Below are positions 41,692 through 51,500 of a stretch of DNA of 64,000 nucleotides, one piece after another. Numbering within the stretch: position 1 is the first letter of the stretch; each line of letters starts with the position of its first letter. Made by a program: the position numbers and the translations under genes. The notes under the pieces are model-generated. The model did not search any database and was not told the origin of the DNA. It saw only the letters and a list, made by a program, of their open reading frames with translations. The DNA is from Streptomyces poonensis (GTDB lineage Bacteria; Actinomycetota; Actinomycetes; Streptomycetales; Streptomycetaceae). Where the stretch lies: positions 124,001 to 188,000 of the forward strand of contig NZ_BMVW01000011.1 in NCBI RefSeq assembly GCF_014650915.1. The letters run 5' to 3'.

Positions 41692-43815
41692 GTGAAGACC
41701 GAGATCTATCGCGACGCGTGGGGAATCCCCCACCTGCGCGCCGGGGACGCCCGCCGGCTCGCCCGCGCCCAGGGGTTCGTGACCGCCCTCGACCGCGCCT
41801 GGCAGCTGGAGGTGGAGCGCCACCGCTCCCAGGGCACCTCGGCGTCCTTCCTGGGCGCCGGCACCGGGGCCGTGGCCTGGGACGTCTTCGCGCGACGGGC
41901 CCGTATCGACGACACCGCGCGACGCTGCTTCACCGCCCTGGAGAGACGCGACCCGGAGACCGCCGACTGGGTGCGGTCGTACGTCGAGGGCGTCAACGAG
42001 GGGCTCGCCGAAGGGGCGCGACGCGCCCCCGAGTTCGCAGCCACCGGGCTCGCCCCCGGGCACTGGGAGCCCTGGCACCCGCTCGGCGTGTGGCTCGGCA
42101 CGCACATCCTGTTCGCCGGGTTCCCCGCCAAGCTCTGGCGCGAGGAGGTCGTACGGCACCTGGGCGCGGGTGCCGTCGGGCTGTTCGCCACCGACGGGCC
42201 GGGCACGTCCGGCAGCAACGGCTGGCTCGTCGGCGGGACGCGCACCGCCTCCGGGCAGGCGATCGTCGCGGGCGACCCCCACCGCTTCATCGAGGACCCC
42301 GGCGTCTACCAGCAGATACGGCTCACCTGCCCCGAGTTCGACGTCGTCGGCCTCGCCGTCCCCGGCATGCCCGGCATCGCGCACTTCGGGCACACGGGGA
42401 CGGTCGCGTGGGCGATCACCAACGCCATGGCCGACTACCAGGACCTGTACCGGGAACGGCTGCGGCGCACGGACACGGGCGGCGTCGAGGCCCTGGACCC
42501 GGACGGGGAGTGGAGGCCCGCCGTGCGGCACACGGAGACCGTGGAGGCCGCGGGCGACGGCGAGCCGGTGCACGTGGAGATCATCGAGACCGCGCGCGGC
42601 CCCGTCGTCATCGGCGGGCCCGACGGCGGCGAGGTGGAACCCGTGAGCCTCCGCTGCCCGCCCCGCGTCACCGAGGACCTCGGCCTCGGCGCGCTGCTGC
42701 CGCTGCTGCGGGCCCGCCGGGCCGCCGACGTGGACCGGGCGTTCGACCAGTGGACGGAACCGGTCAACGTGGTCCAGGCCGCCGACACCGAGGGCGGACT
42801 GCTGCACCGCGTGGCGGGCCGCGTTCCCGTCCGGCACGAGGACAACCGCCTCCGGATCGTCCCCGCCTGGGAACCCGGCCACGAGTGGCGGGGCTGGCAC
42901 GCGATGCCCCGCGGTCCCGTCGACGGCGGCATCGCGGTCATGGCCAACCAGCGCGGCCCGGCGACCCCCCTCGGCATCGAGTTCGCCCCGCCGCACCGCG
43001 CCGACCGCATCCGCGAACTGCTCCACGACCGGCCCGGCCCCGTCTGGACGGCCGGCGACATGCCCGCTCTCCACATGGACACCCATCTCGCCTCCGCCGG
43101 CCCCCTGCTGGACGCGCTGGCCCTCCTCGACGGCCTGAGCCCGGCGGCGGGCGCGCTGCGCGACCGGCTCCTGCGCTGGGACCGCCGGATGGCGGCCGAC
43201 AGCACCGAGGCGGCGGCGTACGCGGCGGTCCGGAGCGCGGTCGTCCGGCGCCTGGCCGCCCAGCCGGCCTTCGCCGCGCTGGCCGCTCCGCCGGCTTACC
43301 CGGAGGTCTTCCTCCCCTGGCTGTCGCTCACCGTCCGCGTCGGCTACGCCCTCGAACACCTCCTCACCGCGAAGGAGCTGTACGGCATCGACCGCGACGC
43401 GATCGTGCGCGAGGCGGTCGAGGAACTGGCCGCGGCCGGAACCGAGTTCGGCCCGTGGGGTGACACGCACCGCCTCGCCGCCTGGCGTGCGCTCGACGGC
43501 ACGGAGTACGCCCCCGAAGCTTCCGACGCTCCCGCCGAGGAGCCGCCGGGCCTGTCGGGCGACCACGACTGCGTGCTGTGCACCTCGGCCGTACCCGGCG
43601 TCACCGATCTGAGTGCGCGCGGGCCGGCCGCCCGGTTCGTCTGGGACCTGGCCCGCCGGAAGGACAGCCTGTGGGTGGTGCCGTTCGGCGCCTCGGGCGT
43701 CCCGGGCTCCGCGCACCACCGCGACCAGCTCCCCCTGTGGCTGAAGGGGGACCTCGTCCCCGTCGTCACCGACTGGAACCTGCTGACCGAGGAGAAGCAT
43801 GACCACGACCTCTGA
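41692..43815 (+). CDS. Penicillin acylase family Ntn-hydrolase
   Basis: 707 residues, GTG at 41692. The alpha-chain part opens with VKTEIYRDAWGIPHLRAGDA, the usual penicillin acylase entry. The self-processing nucleophile is seen in GTSGSNGWLVGGTRTASGQA (Ser of SNGW, about residue 181), followed by AGDPHRFIEDPGVYQQIRLT and PGMPGIAHFGHTGTVAWAIT. Further on, MANQRGPATPLGIEFAPPHR and MHMDTH-like DMPALHMDTHLASAGPLLDA fit the beta chain. It should hydrolyse an acyl-amide (acyl-homoserine lactone, lipopeptide or siderophore amide). No signal peptide, unlike periplasmic acylases, so cytoplasmic action is inferred. First gene of a tightly coupled operon under the iron box. Confidence 0.88.
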   Translation: MKTEIYRDAWGIPHLRAGDARRLARAQGFVTALDRAWQLEVERHRSQGTSASFLGAGTGAVAWDVFARRARIDDTARRCFTALERRDPETADWVRSYVEGVNEGLAEGARRAPEFAATGLAPGHWEPWHPLGVWLGTHILFAGFPAKLWREEVVRHLGAGAVGLFATDGPGTSGSNGWLVGGTRTASGQAIVAGDPHRFIEDPGVYQQIRLTCPEFDVVGLAVPGMPGIAHFGHTGTVAWAITNAMADYQDLYRERLRRTDTGGVEALDPDGEWRPAVRHTETVEAAGDGEPVHVEIIETARGPVVIGGPDGGEVEPVSLRCPPRVTEDLGLGALLPLLRARRAADVDRAFDQWTEPVNVVQAADTEGGLLHRVAGRVPVRHEDNRLRIVPAWEPGHEWRGWHAMPRGPVDGGIAVMANQRGPATPLGIEFAPPHRADRIRELLHDRPGPVWTAGDMPALHMDTHLASAGPLLDALALLDGLSPAAGALRDRLLRWDRRMAADSTEAAAYAAVRSAVVRRLAAQPAFAALAAPPAYPEVFLPWLSLTVRVGYALEHLLTAKELYGIDRDAIVREAVEELAAAGTEFGPWGDTHRLAAWRALDGTEYAPEASDAPAEEPPGLSGDHDCVLCTSAVPGVTDLSARGPAARFVWDLARRKDSLWVVPFGASGVPGSAHHRDQLPLWLKGDLVPVVTDWNLLTEEKHDHDL

Positions 43816-44476
43816 ATCCACCGAATCCACCGAACTCACGGAATCCACCGCACTCCCCGACCCGTACGCCGCCCGTGAGGCCGTCCACGAGCAGGTGGTC
43901 GACGGCTTCGGCACCGTCCGCTTCCTGCCGCTCGACCCGCGGACCGATACCGATGTGGTCCACCGCTGGGTGAGCGAGGAACGCGCCTCCTTCTGGGGCA
44001 TGAACGGGCTGACCAAGGAGCAGGTCCAGGAGATCTACGCCCACATGGACACGCTCGACACCCACCACGCCCTGCTCGCGCTGCGGGACGGCGTACCCGT
44101 CGCGCTCTTCCAGACGTACGAGCCGGAGGCCGACCGGGTCAGCGAGTGCTACGACGTCCAGCCCGGCGACATCGGCGTGCACGTGCTGCTCGGGCCGCCC
44201 GGACAGGAGGGCGGCCGCCACGGCTGGTCGTCCGCGCTCCTGACCGCCTTCACGGCGTACGTCCTGCTGGGCCTCGACCGGCAGCGCATCGTCGTCGACC
44301 CGGACGAGCGCAACGAGAAGGCCATCGCCCGGCTCCTCCGGCAGGGCTTCGAGGCCGGCCCGCGCGTCGTGCTGCCCGAGATCGATCTGCCCGACGTGTA
44401 CCTGCCCGAAAAGCGCGCCCAGCTCGCCTTCCTCACCAGGGAGCGGGCCTTCGCCCCGGTAACGTGCCCCGGATGA
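43799..44476 (+). CDS. GNAT acetyltransferase of the siderophore-type (AlcB/IucB-like) family
   Basis: 225 residues, ATG at 43799, overlapping the acylase end by 17 bases. N-terminal Thr/Ser/Glu-rich leader, then GFGTVRFLPLDPRTDTDVVH, VSEERASFWGMNGLTKEQVQ, DIGVHVLLGPPGQEGGRHGW (acetyl-CoA loop region) and LDRQRIVVDPDERNEKAIAR. The WVxxxRAxFWxM signature is typical of N-hydroxylysine/lysine N-acyltransferases of siderophore pathways. With the iron box upstream, a role in making or modifying a hydroxamate siderophore is plausible, but no NIS synthetase or lysine hydroxylase is nearby. Confidence 0.82.
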   Translation: MTTTSESTESTELTESTALPDPYAAREAVHEQVVDGFGTVRFLPLDPRTDTDVVHRWVSEERASFWGMNGLTKEQVQEIYAHMDTLDTHHALLALRDGVPVALFQTYEPEADRVSECYDVQPGDIGVHVLLGPPGQEGGRHGWSSALLTAFTAYVLLGLDRQRIVVDPDERNEKAIARLLRQGFEAGPRVVLPEIDLPDVYLPEKRAQLAFLTRERAFAPVTCPG

Positions 44477-44958
44477 CGGTGACTCCCGAAGACCTCGTCG
44501 CCCACTACGGGCTGGAGCCCATCCCCCGCGAAGGCGGCCGTTTCCGGCAGACCTGGGCCGGGCCCGAGCGTCCCGACGGCCGTCCGGAGGGCACCGCGAT
44601 CGTCGCCCTCCTCACCGGTGAACCGGACGACTTCTCCGCGCTGCACCGGCTGCCCTCGGACGAGATCTGGCACTTCTACCTCGGCGACCCGCTGGAACTG
44701 CTGCTGCTGGCGCCCGACGGCTCGTCGCGCACGGCCGTGCTCGGGCCGGACGTCCTCGGCGGCCAGGTCGTGCAGTGCACCGTGCCCGCCGGGACGTGGA
44801 TGGGCGCGCGGGTCGTCGCGGGCGGCGCGTGGACGCTGTTCGGCTGCACCATGGCGCCGGGGTTCACGTACGGCGGGTACGAGCACGGGGACGCGGCCGA
44901 GCTGACCGCGCGGTACCCGGCGGAGGCGGACCGGATCGCGGGGCTGTGCCGGTCGTGA
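44473..44958 (+). CDS. Cupin_5 (DUF985) family protein
   Basis: 161 residues, ATG at 44473 overlapping the previous stop. Cupin strands: TPEDLVAHYGLEPIPREGGR, FSALHRLPSDEIWHFYLGDP (metal-binding His/Glu cluster), GGQVVQCTVPAGTWMGARVV and TLFGCTMAPGFTYGGYEHGD. These single-domain cupins are related to sugar epimerases or germin folds; substrate unknown. Third gene of the operon; the coupling suggests a common pathway with acylase and acetyltransferase. Confidence 0.85.
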   Translation: MTVTPEDLVAHYGLEPIPREGGRFRQTWAGPERPDGRPEGTAIVALLTGEPDDFSALHRLPSDEIWHFYLGDPLELLLLAPDGSSRTAVLGPDVLGGQVVQCTVPAGTWMGARVVAGGAWTLFGCTMAPGFTYGGYEHGDAAELTARYPAEADRIAGLCRS

Positions 44959-45743
44959 GCGGCGGGGAAGCGGGGAAGGGACTGCTCGCCGGCCAGGTGG
45001 CGCTCGTCACGGGGGCCGGGGGCGGCATCGGGCGGGGGATCGCGCTGCGGTTCGCCGAGGAGGGCGCGGCGGTGGCGCTGCACCACCGCGCGCGGGGCGT
45101 GGACGACGTGGTCGCCCGCGTCCGCGCGTCGGGCGGGCGCGCGATCGCGCTGCGGGCCGACCTGCGGGACGAGGACGCGTGCTCCCGGCTGGTCCACGAG
45201 GCGGCCGAGTGGGGCGGCGGCCGGCTGACGGCGCTGGTCAACAACGCCGGGGTGCAGCCGACGCGGGCACTGCCCGGGATGACGCTCGCGCAGTGGCGGG
45301 AGGTCGTGGACACGAACCTGTCGTCCGTGTTCGCGTGCACGCAGGCGGCGGCCGAGGTGATGGGGGCGGGAAGTGGTGAGGGCGGTGGCGGGTCCGTCAC
45401 GCACATCGCCTCCGTCGAGGCCGCGCACCCCGCTCCGCTGCACGCCCACTACTGCGCCGCCAAGGCCGCCGTCGTGATGCACGCCCGGTCGGCGGCGCTG
45501 GAGTACGGGCCGTACGGGATCCGTGTGAACACCGTCTCGCCCGGACTGATCGCACGGGAGGGCCTGGCGGAGGACTGGCCGGACGGGGTGCGCAGATGGC
45601 GGGAGGCGACGCCCACCGGCCGGCTGGGGCGCCCCCGGGACATCGGGGACGCCTGCGTGTTCCTCGCCTCGCCCATGGCGTCCTGGATCACGGGCCACGA
45701 CCTGGTGGTGGACGGCGGGGTGTCCGCGCGTCCCACCTGGTGA
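44955..45743 (+). CDS. Short-chain dehydrogenase/reductase
   Basis: 262 residues, GTG at 44955 overlapping the cupin stop. Classical SDR: VALVTGAGGGIGRGIALRFA (NAD(P) motif TGxxxGIG), ADLRDED, NNAG (TALVNNAGVQPTRALPG), catalytic Ser in THIASVEAAHP, Tyr-Lys in HYCAAKAAVVMHARSAALEY, and NTVSPGLI. It oxidises or reduces an unknown alcohol/ketone. Last gene of the iron-box operon. Confidence 0.9.
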   Translation: MSGGEAGKGLLAGQVALVTGAGGGIGRGIALRFAEEGAAVALHHRARGVDDVVARVRASGGRAIALRADLRDEDACSRLVHEAAEWGGGRLTALVNNAGVQPTRALPGMTLAQWREVVDTNLSSVFACTQAAAEVMGAGSGEGGGGSVTHIASVEAAHPAPLHAHYCAAKAAVVMHARSAALEYGPYGIRVNTVSPGLIAREGLAEDWPDGVRRWREATPTGRLGRPRDIGDACVFLASPMASWITGHDLVVDGGVSARPTW

Positions 45744-45841
45744 AACCCCGCGCACCGTCGTGAACGGCGCGGACTCCTCGCCCGTACCTGTCCCAGAGCC
45801 AGGAACGGGGCCAGGAACGGGTACGGATCCGGAGACGCGAC

Positions 45842-47584
45842 GTGGGCCGACCGAGGGACGAGGGGCGCGATGGCGGACGACGAGGAGCACGAGGAGCACG
45901 AGGACTCCGGCGCCTGGTGCTGCTGGGCGCCGTACTGGTCCTCATCCTCCTCGGCGCCCCGGGACCGGCGTCCGCGCACGCCGCGCTGAAGCACAGCGAC
46001 CCCCGGGACGGCACCGTCCTGAAGGCCGCGCCCCGGCACGTCACCCTCACCTTCACCGAGTCGGTGAGCCTCCTCGACGACTCCCTGCGTGTCGTCGACC
46101 CGGGCAACCGGCCCGTGCGCACGGGGCAGGCGGGCCGCGCGGACGGCCGCTCCGACACGGTGCGCGCGACCCTGCCCGCCGATCTCCCGAAGGGGACGTA
46201 CACGATCGCCTGGCGGGTCGTCTCCGCGGACAGCCATCCCATCGCGGGCGCCGTGCTCTTCTCGGTGGGCGAGCCCTCGGCCACCGTCGCGTCGCCGGCC
46301 GCCCCCACCGAGGACCCGGCCACCGCCACGCTCCACCACCTGGCCCGCTATGTCGCGTACGGCGGTCTGACGCTCCTCATCGGGGTGTCCGTCTTCACGG
46401 CGGTGACCGGCGGATCCACCGTGCCGCTCCGCGGGCTGCTCCCGGCCGGCTGGTGGGCGCTGACCGGCGCCACGGCGGCCCTGCTCCTGCTGCGAGGACC
46501 GTACGAGCGGGGCACGGGTCCCGCGGGCGCCCTGGACCCGTCGGCACTGGCGGACACGGTGACGAGCAGGCCGGGCGTCGCGCTGCTGGCCCGGCTGGGG
46601 CTCCTGGCGGGGCTCTACTTCTTCGTACGGCGGACGACGGTCGTCACACGCCCCGCAGTGGTGGTCGGCGGTGTCGCCTCGTCCGTCGGCCTGGCCCTCA
46701 CCTGGGCCGCCGCCGAGCACGCCTCCGCCGGTATCCAGGTCCCCGTGGCCATGACCTCGTCCGTGCTGCACCTGCTCGCCGTGGCGGTCTGGCTGGGCGG
46801 CCTCACGGCCCTGCTCACCGTGCTGTACCGCGCCCCCGAGGAGCTCACGGTCACCGGGGTCGCCCGCTTCTCCCGGCTCGCCTTCGGCGCGGTGACCGTG
46901 CTGGTGGTCACCGGTGTCTACCAGTCGTGGCGGGGCCTCGGCTCCTGGGACGCGCTCACGTCGACGGCCTACGGCAGGCTGCTGCTCGCCAAGCTCGGCG
47001 CGGTGCTGCTGCTCCTGGTGGCCGCGGGGCTCTCCCGGCGGTGGACGGCGCGGTGGCTGAGGGCGGAGGAGGGCGCGGACGGCCGCCACCGGGGTGGCCT
47101 CCGCCGTTCCGTCCTCGGCGAGTTCACGATCGCCGTGGCGGTCCTCGTCGTCACCACGGTGCTCACCGGCACCCTGCCCGGCCGGGCGGAGACCGAGTCG
47201 GCCGCGGCCGCCCCGGCGTCCGGGGCCGCGGTCGCCGGCGCACCGACCGCCTCCAGCAGCGTCGTCCCCTTCGACGTCGGCACACCGGACGGGCGCGGCA
47301 AGGTCCAGGTCGGCCTCACGCCCGGCCGTGTCGGCACGAACTCCGTGCAGGCCGTGGTCTTCGGCCCCGACGGAGGCATCTCGGCCGTGCCGGAGGTACG
47401 TCTCACCTTCACCCTGCGCGCCCAGGACGTGGGCCCGATCGACGCCGGACTGGAGAACAAGGGCGGTTACTGGGGAACGGAGGATCTCCGCCTCCCACTG
47501 CCCGGCACCTGGACCATGAAGATCACCGTGCGGACGACGGAGGTCGACCAGGTGACGGTGGAGAAGGACGTACGGGTCGGCTAG
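45842..47584 (+). CDS. CopC-CopD fusion protein (copper handling)
   Basis: 580 residues, GTG at 45842 with GGAG about 8 bases upstream. Signal peptide LRRLVLLGAVLVLILLGAPG ending ASA; the mature N-terminus HAALKHSDPRDGTVLKAAPR carries the His copper ligand expected of CopC, with DSHPIAGAVLFSVGE near its end. Then eight or so membrane helices of CopD (HHLARYVAYGGLTLLIGVSV, SVLHLLAVAVWLGGLTALLT) and a C-terminal extracytoplasmic beta domain (FGPDGGISAVPEVRLTFTLR, GGYWGTEDLRLPLPGTWTMK). This is the YcnJ-like architecture that imports or senses copper. The 3' end overlaps the convergent DUF72 gene by 62 bases. Confidence 0.88.
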   Translation: MGRPRDEGRDGGRRGARGARGLRRLVLLGAVLVLILLGAPGPASAHAALKHSDPRDGTVLKAAPRHVTLTFTESVSLLDDSLRVVDPGNRPVRTGQAGRADGRSDTVRATLPADLPKGTYTIAWRVVSADSHPIAGAVLFSVGEPSATVASPAAPTEDPATATLHHLARYVAYGGLTLLIGVSVFTAVTGGSTVPLRGLLPAGWWALTGATAALLLLRGPYERGTGPAGALDPSALADTVTSRPGVALLARLGLLAGLYFFVRRTTVVTRPAVVVGGVASSVGLALTWAAAEHASAGIQVPVAMTSSVLHLLAVAVWLGGLTALLTVLYRAPEELTVTGVARFSRLAFGAVTVLVVTGVYQSWRGLGSWDALTSTAYGRLLLAKLGAVLLLLVAAGLSRRWTARWLRAEEGADGRHRGGLRRSVLGEFTIAVAVLVVTTVLTGTLPGRAETESAAAAPASGAAVAGAPTASSSVVPFDVGTPDGRGKVQVGLTPGRVGTNSVQAVVFGPDGGISAVPEVRLTFTLRAQDVGPIDAGLENKGGYWGTEDLRLPLPGTWTMKITVRTTEVDQVTVEKDVRVG

Positions 47585-48524
47585 TCGGCCAGGGGGAGGC
47601 CGGTGCCGGTTCCGATTCGGGTGCCGGTTCCGGTGCCGGTTCCGGGCTGAGCAAGCGCCGCATGGTCTCGGCGGCCCGTACGGCGGCGTCCCCGCAGCAG
47701 TTGTTGAAGAGCACGTGCAACTCGTCGGCCCGCTCGGCCGTGCGCCGCAACCGCGGCACCCACGCCCCCAGCTCGGCCGGGGAGTAGTCGTACCGGAACC
47801 GGTCCTCCTTGCTCCCGGTCCCCCAGGCGGCGCTCCGGCCGTGGAACCGTACGACGGCGAGGGCGGGGCGGGTGACGGGCACGAGCGGCGGGAGGGAGCC
47901 GGGCAGGCCCTGGGCCATGTCCACGCCCACAGCGCTCGCGCCGAGGGAGGCGAGCAACGCGCGCGTGGAGTCGTCCCGTTCGGCGGCCCACCATCCGGGG
48001 TGCCGGAACTCCACCGAGATCGGCCACCCGGAGGTACGCCCGGCGCACTCCCGCAGTGTCCCCTCCGCGCGCGGGCCGGGTGCGAACCACGGCGGGAACT
48101 GGAACAGCACGGCTCCGAGCCGCCCGGCCGCCCGGAGCGGTGCCACGGCGCCGGCGAACCGCTCCCACACCTCGTCCAGCAGCCGTTCCGGCCCGCGCCC
48201 GCGCCGTACGGAGGCGAGGTCCTGCTCGCCGAGCCGCGACCGCAGATCGGCGGGCAGCGCCTCCGCGCGCGTGGGATGCCCCGTCAGCAGGGAGAACGCC
48301 TTCACGTCGAACCGGAACCCCTCGGGCGTCCGCTCCACCCACAGCAGGCTGTTGCGGCGGCTGGGCAACGCGTAGTACGACGCGTCCACTTCGACGACGG
48401 GGAAGCGGGAGGCGTAGTGCCGCAGCCGCCCCTCGGCGTCCCGCCGCCCGCGCGGGTACCAGCCGCTGCCGACCAGTTCACGGTCCGTCCACGAGCACGC
48501 CCCGACCCGGATGTCTGCTCCCAT
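47523..48524 (-). CDS. DUF72 family protein
   Basis: 333 residues from ATG at 48524. TIM-barrel-like family: MGADIRVGACSWTDRELVGS, VVEVDASYYALPSRRNSLLW, RLGAVLFQFPPWFAPGPRAE, then RFHGRSAAWGTGSKEDRFRY and ADELHVLFNNCCGDAAVRAA. Family members (YecE-like) have no settled function. The last 45 residues are a Pro/Ala/Glu/Ser tail (PEPAPEPAPESEPAPASPWP) that reads through a GCCGGTTCCG-type repeat and overlaps the end of the copCD gene, so the true stop may have been moved downstream by mutation. Confidence 0.82.
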   Translation of the reverse strand: MGADIRVGACSWTDRELVGSGWYPRGRRDAEGRLRHYASRFPVVEVDASYYALPSRRNSLLWVERTPEGFRFDVKAFSLLTGHPTRAEALPADLRSRLGEQDLASVRRGRGPERLLDEVWERFAGAVAPLRAAGRLGAVLFQFPPWFAPGPRAEGTLRECAGRTSGWPISVEFRHPGWWAAERDDSTRALLASLGASAVGVDMAQGLPGSLPPLVPVTRPALAVVRFHGRSAAWGTGSKEDRFRYDYSPAELGAWVPRLRRTAERADELHVLFNNCCGDAAVRAAETMRRLLSPEPAPEPAPESEPAPASPWPTSRPVRPSPPSPGRPPSSAR

Positions 48525-48587
48525 GGGGGCCGGTTACCCCGGGGGACGGCACTCTGTCGTGCGGTCCCCCGGAGCCGGCCGCGGGCC

Positions 48588-51500
48588 CTACTCCGCGAAG
48601 TCCGCAGCCGTGGGCCGGCGCGAGGCGGCCATCGCCTCGTCCACGCCGGTCAGCGGACGCAACCGGTAGCTGTACGCGTAGTCGCGGTTCGCGAACAGCT
48701 TGAACTCGTCGTGCGTGTGGGCGCCCCAGCTGTTGTCGCCGCCCACGCCCATCTGCCGGTGGTTCACGCGCAGGACGACCGCCTCGCGCGGGGTGAGCTG
48801 GTAGTCGTGCCGCACCCCGGCCGACAGGTCCTCCGGGGTGAAGTGCGAGGCGTTGACCTCCAGCAGCGGCGCGTCGGAGAGCGGGTCACCGGAGACGAGC
48901 AGGCCCGTGCCGTCCCGTCCGGTCAGCGCGATCCAGCGCACGTCGGTCTTGTTGCCGTTCTCCTGCGGGCGGATGTACGGGGTCCACTGCCCGGAGACGG
49001 TCCCGGAGTACACCCCCACGTCGGTACCCGTGTTGCGGTCCCAGTGGTTCTCCTCGGGGCCGCGCCCGTACCAGCGCAGCCGGTCGAGGCGGCCCGGCAG
49101 GAAGAGCAGGGTGCCGACCTCGGGGATGTACGGCAGGCTCGCGGCGCCCGGCCGCAGGGTGCTGTCGACCTTGATCTCCCCGTTGCCGAACACCGTGTAC
49201 GTGGTGGTGTACGAGGAGGTCACGGTGGTCGGCAGCGTGCCGCTGACCTCGATCTCGACGGCCCGGTCGCGCAGGGCGCGCACACGCACGCCGGTCACCT
49301 CGCGGCGGGCGCCCGCGTCGCGCCAGGTCTGGTTGCGGGTGTGCTGGCCGTTGCCGCGGTCGTTGTCGGTCGGGGCGCGCCAGAAGTTCGGCACGGGCCC
49401 GTTGTCGATCAGCCGGGCGCCCCGGGCCTCGTACGACGTGATGACGCCGGTGCCCTTGTCGACGGTGACGGAGAATCCCCTGCCCCGGACGGTGACGGCC
49501 GCGTCCCCGTCCTCGTACCGCAGCGCCGGGACGTCCGCCAGAGGTACGGGCGTCACGGCGGGGCTGCCCGCGTCCACGGCGAGCTGCTGCCGGGCCACCT
49601 CGAAGCCGGCCTTCGCCCACGGGGTGGACTCCTTGGTGGTGAACGACAGCACCAGGAAGTACTCGGCGCCCGGCGCCGGCTCGTCCGGCAGCCGGAACGG
49701 CACGGTGATCTCCTTGCCGGACAGCGGCTCCACGTCCAGCTGCGCGAGGGTCAGCTTTCCGCGCCGCACCACCTCGCCGTCGGCGACGAGCGACCAGCGC
49801 CCGTCGAACTCGCGCAGGTTGGTGAAAAGGTGTTCGTTGGTGAGGGTGACCGCGCGGGCCGCGGGAGTGAGGGAGCCGGAGCCGGCGGCCGGTGCCGCGT
49901 GGACGGCCTGGTAGACCTGCTTGACCTCGGCCGCCTTGCCGGTGTGGCCACGGTCGGCGAGGACGATGCCGTCCGCGACGAAGGCCCCGTCGTTCGGGTT
50001 GTCGCCCCAGTCGCCGCCGTACGCGAAGAAGGTGCGCTCGCGGGGCCGCTCCCTGCTGACCTCGACGGTGGCCGCGTCGAACCAGAACCGCACGCCCTCG
50101 TCACCGGGACCGCGGCTGTCGGCGGCTCCGGCGGCCAGCTCGGCGGTGGTCAGGGCACGCGCGTACACGCGGGCCCGCCGTATCGTCCCGCTGAACTCCC
50201 GGGTCGGGTTGTCGACGTCGGTGGCGAGCGAGAGCGGCGCGGTGTTGACGTCCGGCCGCCGGGCGGCGGACCGGGTCGCCCGTACCTGGCCGTCGACGTG
50301 GAGGGTGAGCGTGCGCGCGTCCGCGTCGTAGACGCCCGCGATGTGATGCTCGCGCCCGGTCCAGTCGTCCGGCAGCGCCCAGCTCGCGGTGATCCACTGC
50401 CCACCGCCGTACAGGAAGAACTCGAGCCTGCCGTCGGTCTGCTTCAGTGCGTACTGGGTGTCCCCCTTGGCGAGGATCGGCTGGTGGAATCCGGTCACGT
50501 GCGGGGTGACCCATGCCTCCAGCGTCAGCGAGCCGGTGAGGTCGAGGCGCGCGTCGCGGGCGAAGACGGTGCCGCCGGAGACACCCTTCTCCCGGTCGAA
50601 GGAGCCGCTCGCGTTGACGATCTCGCCGCGCAGCCCGCCGGGCCCCGTCTCGGTGAACAGGGTGCGCGCCGGGGTGGGCCAGGTCAGCGACTGGTCGACG
50701 AAGTCCCAGATCCAGCCGCCCTGGAGCACGTCGTACCGGCGCACGACGTCCCAGTACTTCTTGAAGTTCCCGGTCGAGTTCCCCATCGCGTGCGCGTACT
50801 CGATCATGACGTACGGCCGGGTGTCGCCCGTGTCCTTCGCCCGGGCCTCCACGCGCGCGGGGCTCTCGTACATCCTCGAGCGGATGTCGCTGATCTCCGG
50901 CCGGTCGTCACCCTCGTACTGGATGACGCGGGTCGGGTCGTACGAGCGGATCCAGTCCCGCATGGCGACGAACGTGCTGCCGGTGCCGGCCTCGTTGCCG
51001 AGCGACCAGATGACGACCGAGGCGTGGTTCTTGTCGCGGTGGACCATGTTCCGCGCGCGGGCGACGCAGGCCGCGCTCCACTCGGGGTGGTCGCCCGGGT
51101 ACTCGTCCCGTACGCCGTGCGTCTCCAGGTTGGTCTCGTCGACGATGTACAGGCCGTACTCGTCGGCGAGCTCCAGCCAGAGCGGGTTGTCGGGGTAGTG
51201 CGAGGTGCGGACGCTGTTGATGTTCAGCCGCTTGATGATCTCGATGTCCTGGACCATGTCCGCGCGCGTGAGCGCGGTGCCCCGGTCGGGGTGCATCTCG
51301 TGCCGGTTGGTGCCGCGGAAGGAGACGGGCTGCCCATTGATGCGCATCAGCCCGTCCTTGAGAGCGAACTCCCGCAGCCCGACCCGGTGCGACAGGGTCT
51401 CGATCACCTTTCCCGCCGGGTCGCGCAACCGCAGCACGGCGGTGTACAGGTACGGGTCCTCGGCCGACCACAGCCGGGGCGCGGGCACGGCCCTGGCGGC

